Positions 4,821 through 8,101 of a stretch of DNA of 8,101 bases are shown here, in pieces. Both the position numbers and the translations under genes were made by a program. This DNA is from Eubacteriaceae bacterium UBA1433. GTDB lineage: Bacteria > Bacillota > Clostridia > Eubacteriales > UBA1433. The first letter of the stretch is position 1, and each line of letters starts with the position of its first letter. Under the pieces are notes generated by a model. It saw only the letters and a list, made by a program, of their open reading frames with translations, ran no database searches and had not been told where the DNA came from. The stretch covers positions 195,011 through 203,111 of the forward strand of contig DCTT01000018.1 in assembly GCA_002329295.1 (NCBI GenBank), read 5' to 3'.

Positions 4821-5987
4821 ATGAAGCGAGTAATATGGATTGTGTTGGACAGTGTGGGAATCGGCGCAATGGACGATGCCGCAGAATATGGCGACGAAGG
4901 AAGCAATACATTAAAGCATGTAGTGACACAATCGGTGAGCTGTTGTTTGAACCATTTGCAGGCACTGGGAGTCGGGCATATTGACGGCGTGGAATATTTA
5001 GGTAAAGAGCAGCCTCTGGGAGCAACGGTGATGCGTGCGGGGTTCTTGAGCAAAGGCAAAGATACGATCACCGGGCATTGGGAAATGACAGGTATTATAC
5101 TAAAACAAGCTTTTCAAACCTATCCCAACGGATTTGACGATGAAATTATCAAAGCGATAGAAAGCAGAATCGGACAAAAAATAATCGGAAACAAAGCAGC
5201 TTCCGGCACTCAAATCATTCAAGAACTCGGGGAAGAACATATACAAACAGGGAATATCATCGTGTACACTTCGGCGGACAGCGTATTTCAAATCGCCGCC
5301 CATGAAGAGATTGTCCCGTTGTGTGAACTCTATCGCATTTGTGAAATTGCCAGAGAGTTGTTGGTGGGCAGGCATTTGGTTTCACGTGTTATTGCCAGAC
5401 CATTTATTGGAGAGGTCGGAGGCTTTATACGTACGGCAAACAGGAAAGACTATGCACTCGATCCGCCGCAAGAAAGTGTGTTGGATATTTTGTCAAAGAA
5501 CAAAATTGATGTGTATGGTGTCGGGAAAATTGTCGACATCTTCAACGGAAACGGCATAGCGCATTGGGTACACACAAAAGACAATAACGAAGGAATTGAG
5601 CGTATTTTGCAATATATGGACGAGGCAAAGAACAGAGCGTTGATTTATGCGAACCTGGTTGATTTTGATATGAAATTCGGACATCGAAACGATGTGAATG
5701 GATATGCAAAGGCCTTGGAAGAACTTGACCTGGCATTGCCGAAAATCATGGAAAAACTGACAGATAAAGACTGGCTTGTGCTTTGCGCCGATCATGGATG
5801 CGACCCCAAGTCTGCGTCAACCGATCACAGCAGAGAATATGTGCCTGTCATTGTTTACGGCAAAAAAATACGCCATGTCAATTTAGGCACCCGAGAAAGC
5901 ATAGCGGATTTGGGGGCGACGATATTAGATTATTTGGCAGGTGAAACTGCGCCGACAGGGGAAAGTTTTTTAAAAGAGATGATATGA
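4821..5987 (+). CDS. deoB: Phosphopentomutase
   Basis: DeoB interconverts ribose 1-phosphate or deoxyribose 1-phosphate and the 5-phosphates, linking nucleoside salvage to the pentose phosphate pathway. The 388-residue protein has the alkaline-phosphatase-superfamily layout: Asp10 (WIVLDSVGIGA), Thr82 in KDTITGHWEMTG as phosphorylatable residue, Asp153 (TSADSVFQIAAHEE), Asp283 and His288 (VDFDMKFGH), Asp324-His325 (CADHG), and His336 (STDHSREYVP). These are each three less than the Bacillus cereus enzyme numbers as I recall them, so the set is complete. The cap domain lies between about 95 and 210. Length is typical. GGAG (4811-4814) is six bases before ATG 4821. A nucleoside phosphorylase, a frequent neighbour of deoB, does not follow. 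One small variant is GEVGGF where family members often have a Pro. Confidence 0.97.
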   Translation: MKRVIWIVLDSVGIGAMDDAAEYGDEGSNTLKHVVTQSVSCCLNHLQALGVGHIDGVEYLGKEQPLGATVMRAGFLSKGKDTITGHWEMTGIILKQAFQTYPNGFDDEIIKAIESRIGQKIIGNKAASGTQIIQELGEEHIQTGNIIVYTSADSVFQIAAHEEIVPLCELYRICEIARELLVGRHLVSRVIARPFIGEVGGFIRTANRKDYALDPPQESVLDILSKNKIDVYGVGKIVDIFNGNGIAHWVHTKDNNEGIERILQYMDEAKNRALIYANLVDFDMKFGHRNDVNGYAKALEELDLALPKIMEKLTDKDWLVLCADHGCDPKSASTDHSREYVPVIVYGKKIRHVNLGTRESIADLGATILDYLAGETAPTGESFLKEMI

Positions 5988-5997
5988 AGAATTTGAC

Positions 5998-6026
5998 TTG
6001 TAATTATAAGGTATGATGCGTATAAT
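5998..6026 (+). promoter_or_regulatory. Promoter of the cmk-plsC-ispH unit
   Basis: The -35 is TTGTAA (5998-6003, 4 of 6), the spacer is 17 bases, and the -10 is TATAAT (6021-6026, perfect). TTGACT at 5993 is a better -35 by sequence but lies 22 bases from the -10. Initiation near 6033 would leave a short leader of about 27 bases. Confidence 0.6.
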
Positions 6027-6028
6027 AA

Positions 6029-6047
6029 GCACATTGTGCAGTTTTTT
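6029..6047 (+). terminator. Small dyad plus T6 downstream of deoB (weak terminator or operator candidate)
   Basis: GCAC-ATT-GTGC (6029-6039) is followed by AG and six T (6042-6047). The four-base stem is too short for a confident terminator. As it straddles the predicted cmk transcription start it could also be an operator. It may reduce read-through from deoB. Confidence 0.3.
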
Positions 6048-6059
6048 AAAAGGTGACGT

Positions 6060-6710
6060 ATGAAAATAGCATTAGATGGTCCTGCAGGAGCAGGTAAAAG
6101 TACGCTGGCAAAAGCGCTGGCAAAGCGTTGCGGGTATACCTATATCAATACCGGCGCTCTCTATCGTGCATTTACGCTAAAAACACTCAATGAAGCATTG
6201 GATATTGACGATGAAGATGTTTTGCGCAAGGCATTGGACGAAGTGCGCATGGAGATAGAAGGCGACAATGTGTATTTGGACGGAAACAATGTAAAAGATC
6301 AGATTTATACACCATTTATTGATCAAAATATTTCAAAAATAGCTTCCAATCCGACAATACGTCAATATATGAGTGCGTTGCAAAAAAAAATGGCGGATGA
6401 GACAGAAAACGTAATTATGGAAGGCAGAGATATTGCAACCGTTGTGATGCCTGAGGCGGATATAAAATTTTTTATCACGGCAACGGTAGAAGAGCGTGCA
6501 AGAAGGCGTATGAAACAAAATGAAGAAAAAAACATTTTTCATACTTATGAAGATACGTTAAAAGATATCCTTTACAGAGACGAAAGAGATACAAAGAGAA
6601 AATTTGCTCCGTTGATGATGACGAAAGACAGTATTGTAATCGACAATACGGGTAAAACATTAGAAGAAACGATTGAAGAAATGATATGGATAATGCAAAA
6701 GAAAAAATAA
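6060..6710 (+). CDS. cmk: Cytidylate kinase
   Basis: Cmk phosphorylates CMP and dCMP to the diphosphates using ATP. The 216-residue protein starts with the P-loop GPAGAGKS (residues 7-14), then NTGALYRA (30-37) at the CMP site. MEGRDIATVVMP follows near 120-130 with Arg123-Asp124, and RDERDTKRKFAPL (173-185) is the lid/base-recognition region with Arg173, Asp177 and Arg180. Length is standard. ATG 6060 follows AAAGGTG about four bases upstream, slightly close but usable. It is the first gene of an overlapping cluster: plsC starts 25 bases before its end. The cmk-plsC-ispH order is common in Clostridia, where rpsA or an S1-domain gene may follow. Confidence 0.97.
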   Translation: MKIALDGPAGAGKSTLAKALAKRCGYTYINTGALYRAFTLKTLNEALDIDDEDVLRKALDEVRMEIEGDNVYLDGNNVKDQIYTPFIDQNISKIASNPTIRQYMSALQKKMADETENVIMEGRDIATVVMPEADIKFFITATVEERARRRMKQNEEKNIFHTYEDTLKDILYRDERDTKRKFAPLMMTKDSIVIDNTGKTLEETIEEMIWIMQKKK

Positions 6711-7327
6711 ATATTTTTTATATTGTTTCACGCTTTATTGCCAGAGTGTTGCTTTTTTTATTATTTTCTATTCGTATCACCGGCAGAGAGAATGTTCCGA
6801 AAACCGGCAGTTTGATTGTATGCGCTAACCATACGAGCCCTTTGGATCCGGTGTTGTTAGGTGCGAAGTCGAATCGTGTGATATGTTTTATGGCAAAAGA
6901 AGAGCTGATGAAAACAAGATTTACGAAGTGGCTCTTCAAGAAATATTATGTCATTCCTGCCAAAAGAGACGGTTCCGATGCGATGGCGGTCAAAACAGCG
7001 TTGCGTCTTTTAAAAAACGGAAAAGTTTTAGGGATTTTTCCCGAAGGAACGACAAAAAAAGGTGACAAAGAGCTGTTGGACGGAAAACCCGGAGCGTTAC
7101 TATTGTCTTTGCAGACAAAAACACCGATTGTTCCAATCGCTATTTGCGGGCGCTATTGCTTCCGCAAAAAAGTTTATGTTCATATCGGCAAGCCTTTGCA
7201 ACTTTATGAGCAATATCGAGAAAAAAAATATAAGAGTGAAGAGTTGACAGAGATTACGAACCGTACTATCATGGCAGAACTGAAAACGTTGCTGGAAGCG
7301 TGCAAAAAAGAGGTTGAAAATGGATGA
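6686..7327 (+). CDS. plsC: 1-acyl-sn-glycerol-3-phosphate acyltransferase, PlsC family
   Basis: PlsC acylates lysophosphatidic acid to phosphatidic acid at the inner face of the membrane. The 213-residue protein has one hydrophobic N-terminal segment (about residues 10-32, with VLLFLLFSIRI). The catalytic NHTSPLD comes next (48-54, His49 and Asp54). Then come the second block around PAKRDGSD (91-98), the substrate-binding FPEGT (118-122) and IVPIAI (148-153). Length is typical of short bacterial PlsC. ATG 6686 lies within the 3' end of cmk (25-base overlap). In-frame codons upstream quickly meet a stop (6674-6676), so this is nearly the only start; the SD is poor (GAAGAA at 6675-6680). Translation coupled to cmk is therefore likely. 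It overlaps ispH by eight bases. Confidence 0.93.
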   Translation: MDNAKEKINIFYIVSRFIARVLLFLLFSIRITGRENVPKTGSLIVCANHTSPLDPVLLGAKSNRVICFMAKEELMKTRFTKWLFKKYYVIPAKRDGSDAMAVKTALRLLKNGKVLGIFPEGTTKKGDKELLDGKPGALLLSLQTKTPIVPIAICGRYCFRKKVYVHIGKPLQLYEQYREKKYKSEELTEITNRTIMAELKTLLEACKKEVENG

Positions 7328-8101
7328 TATTATATTGGCTAAAACGGCAGGGTTTTGTTTTGGCGTAGATCGCGCAATCAAGAAATTAGATCAGGCGATA
7401 GAAGAGCATGCAAAACCGGTTTTTACCATAGGACCGATTATTCATAATAAAAATGTGATGGAATATTATGAAAATCAGGGTGTGCATATTGCGGACGAGA
7501 TTGGTGCGTTAAATCAGGGCAGCATAGCCGTGATACGCTCACACGGCGTGGGAAAGCAATGTTATGACGAATTGGCAAAAAAAGATGCTGTTGTTATTGA
7601 TGCTACATGCCCTTATGTGAAAAAAGTGCAGGAAATAGCACATCGTTATCACAGCGAAGGGTATCAAATTCTGATTATCGGCGACAGCAAACACCCCGAG
7701 GTAATCGGCGTGAACGGATGGTGTGAACATCAAGCCAAAATAATTAATTCAAAAAAAGATGTACTGAATTTGCAAAACTGTGGTAGAATATGCGTTGTTG
7801 CTCAAACGACGATTATTGAAGCGATATTTCAAGAGATTGTGAATGCCGTTCAAGAAAGATTTCCGGAGACGATTGTCTTCAATACGATATGTTCTGCAAC
7901 GGAAGAAAGACAGAACGAAGCGGCAAAAATCGCAAAAGATGTTGATAAGATGATTGTCATCGGAGATAAAAAAAGTTCAAATACAAAAAGGCTGGCCGAA
8001 ATATGTCGTTTGTATAACACAAACGTGTATCAAATAGAGTCGGCAGCTGAACTGGCCGAAACGATTTTTTTAGAAAATGATAGAGTTGGAATTACGGTGG
8101 G
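7320..8101 (+). CDS. ispH: 4-hydroxy-3-methylbut-2-enyl diphosphate reductase, 3' end cut by window
   Basis: IspH (LytB) carries out the last step of the MEP pathway, reducing HMBPP to IPP and DMAPP with a [4Fe-4S] cluster. ATG 7320 follows GAGG (7310-7313) at six bases and overlaps plsC by eight bases. I read 260 codons without a stop up to the right edge. The three cluster cysteines are Cys13 (AGFCFGV), Cys97 (DATCPYV) and Cys191 (NTICSAT). Substrate residues include His42 (IIHNK), His75 (RSHGVG), His125 and Glu127 (SKHPEV), Thr164 (AQTT), and Ser219, Ser220 and Asn221 in KKSSNTKRL. The usual NSSN reads KSSN here. A single-domain IspH would end roughly 20-30 residues beyond the edge. Some clostridial homologues continue into S1 RNA-binding domains, which cannot be tested here. 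Confidence 0.96.
   Translation, partial: MDDIILAKTAGFCFGVDRAIKKLDQAIEEHAKPVFTIGPIIHNKNVMEYYENQGVHIADEIGALNQGSIAVIRSHGVGKQCYDELAKKDAVVIDATCPYVKKVQEIAHRYHSEGYQILIIGDSKHPEVIGVNGWCEHQAKIINSKKDVLNLQNCGRICVVAQTTIIEAIFQEIVNAVQERFPETIVFNTICSATEERQNEAAKIAKDVDKMIVIGDKKSSNTKRLAEICRLYNTNVYQIESAAELAETIFLENDRVGITV

Overview
The window looks like a chromosomal housekeeping region of a low-to-moderate G+C Bacillota bacterium, most likely from the Clostridia. This rests on HPr kinase/phosphorylase (HprK), a YdbC-type PC4 protein, NrdR, a cmk-plsC-ispH gene order, strong AGGAGG-like ribosome binding sites and many intrinsic terminators with T-tails. No rRNA, tRNA, CRISPR, IS or phage element was seen, and the reading frames and codon use look homogeneous. 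No stretch longer than about 150 bases lacks a gene.

Left part (1-3307). A HAD-family phosphatase enters from the left edge on the + strand and ends at 380. It converges on a small minus-strand gene for a YdbC-type single-stranded-DNA-binding protein (527-745), and one hairpin with A and T flanks at 421-456 can terminate both. A minus-strand transcription unit then runs hprK (3307-2414) -> YcdX-type PHP phosphatase (2399-1680) -> alpha/beta hydrolase (1633-890). A good sigma-A-like promoter precedes hprK, and ydbC has its own promoter after the hydrolase.

Middle (3308-5987). A 144-base intergenic region holds two back-to-back promoters: one for hprK, and one for a 60-residue uncharacterised protein (3452-3634) with its own SD and terminator. 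Next comes a + strand unit with its own promoter: nrdR (TTG start) -> nudF-type ADP-ribose pyrophosphatase -> deoB phosphopentomutase. NrdR senses (d)ATP, the Nudix enzyme releases ribose 5-phosphate from ADP-ribose, and DeoB interconverts ribose 5-phosphate and ribose 1-phosphate, so the unit has a nucleotide/pentose-phosphate theme.

Right part (5988-8101). A further promoter precedes cmk -> plsC -> ispH, which overlap one another and are probably translationally coupled. They serve CMP/dCMP phosphorylation, phosphatidic acid synthesis and the last MEP-pathway step. ispH runs off the right edge.

No clearly new system was found. The most open points are the stand-alone 60-residue gene, the dyad over the hprK -10 box, the hairpin that could mask the esterase ribosome binding site, and whether ispH is fused to an S1 domain beyond the window.
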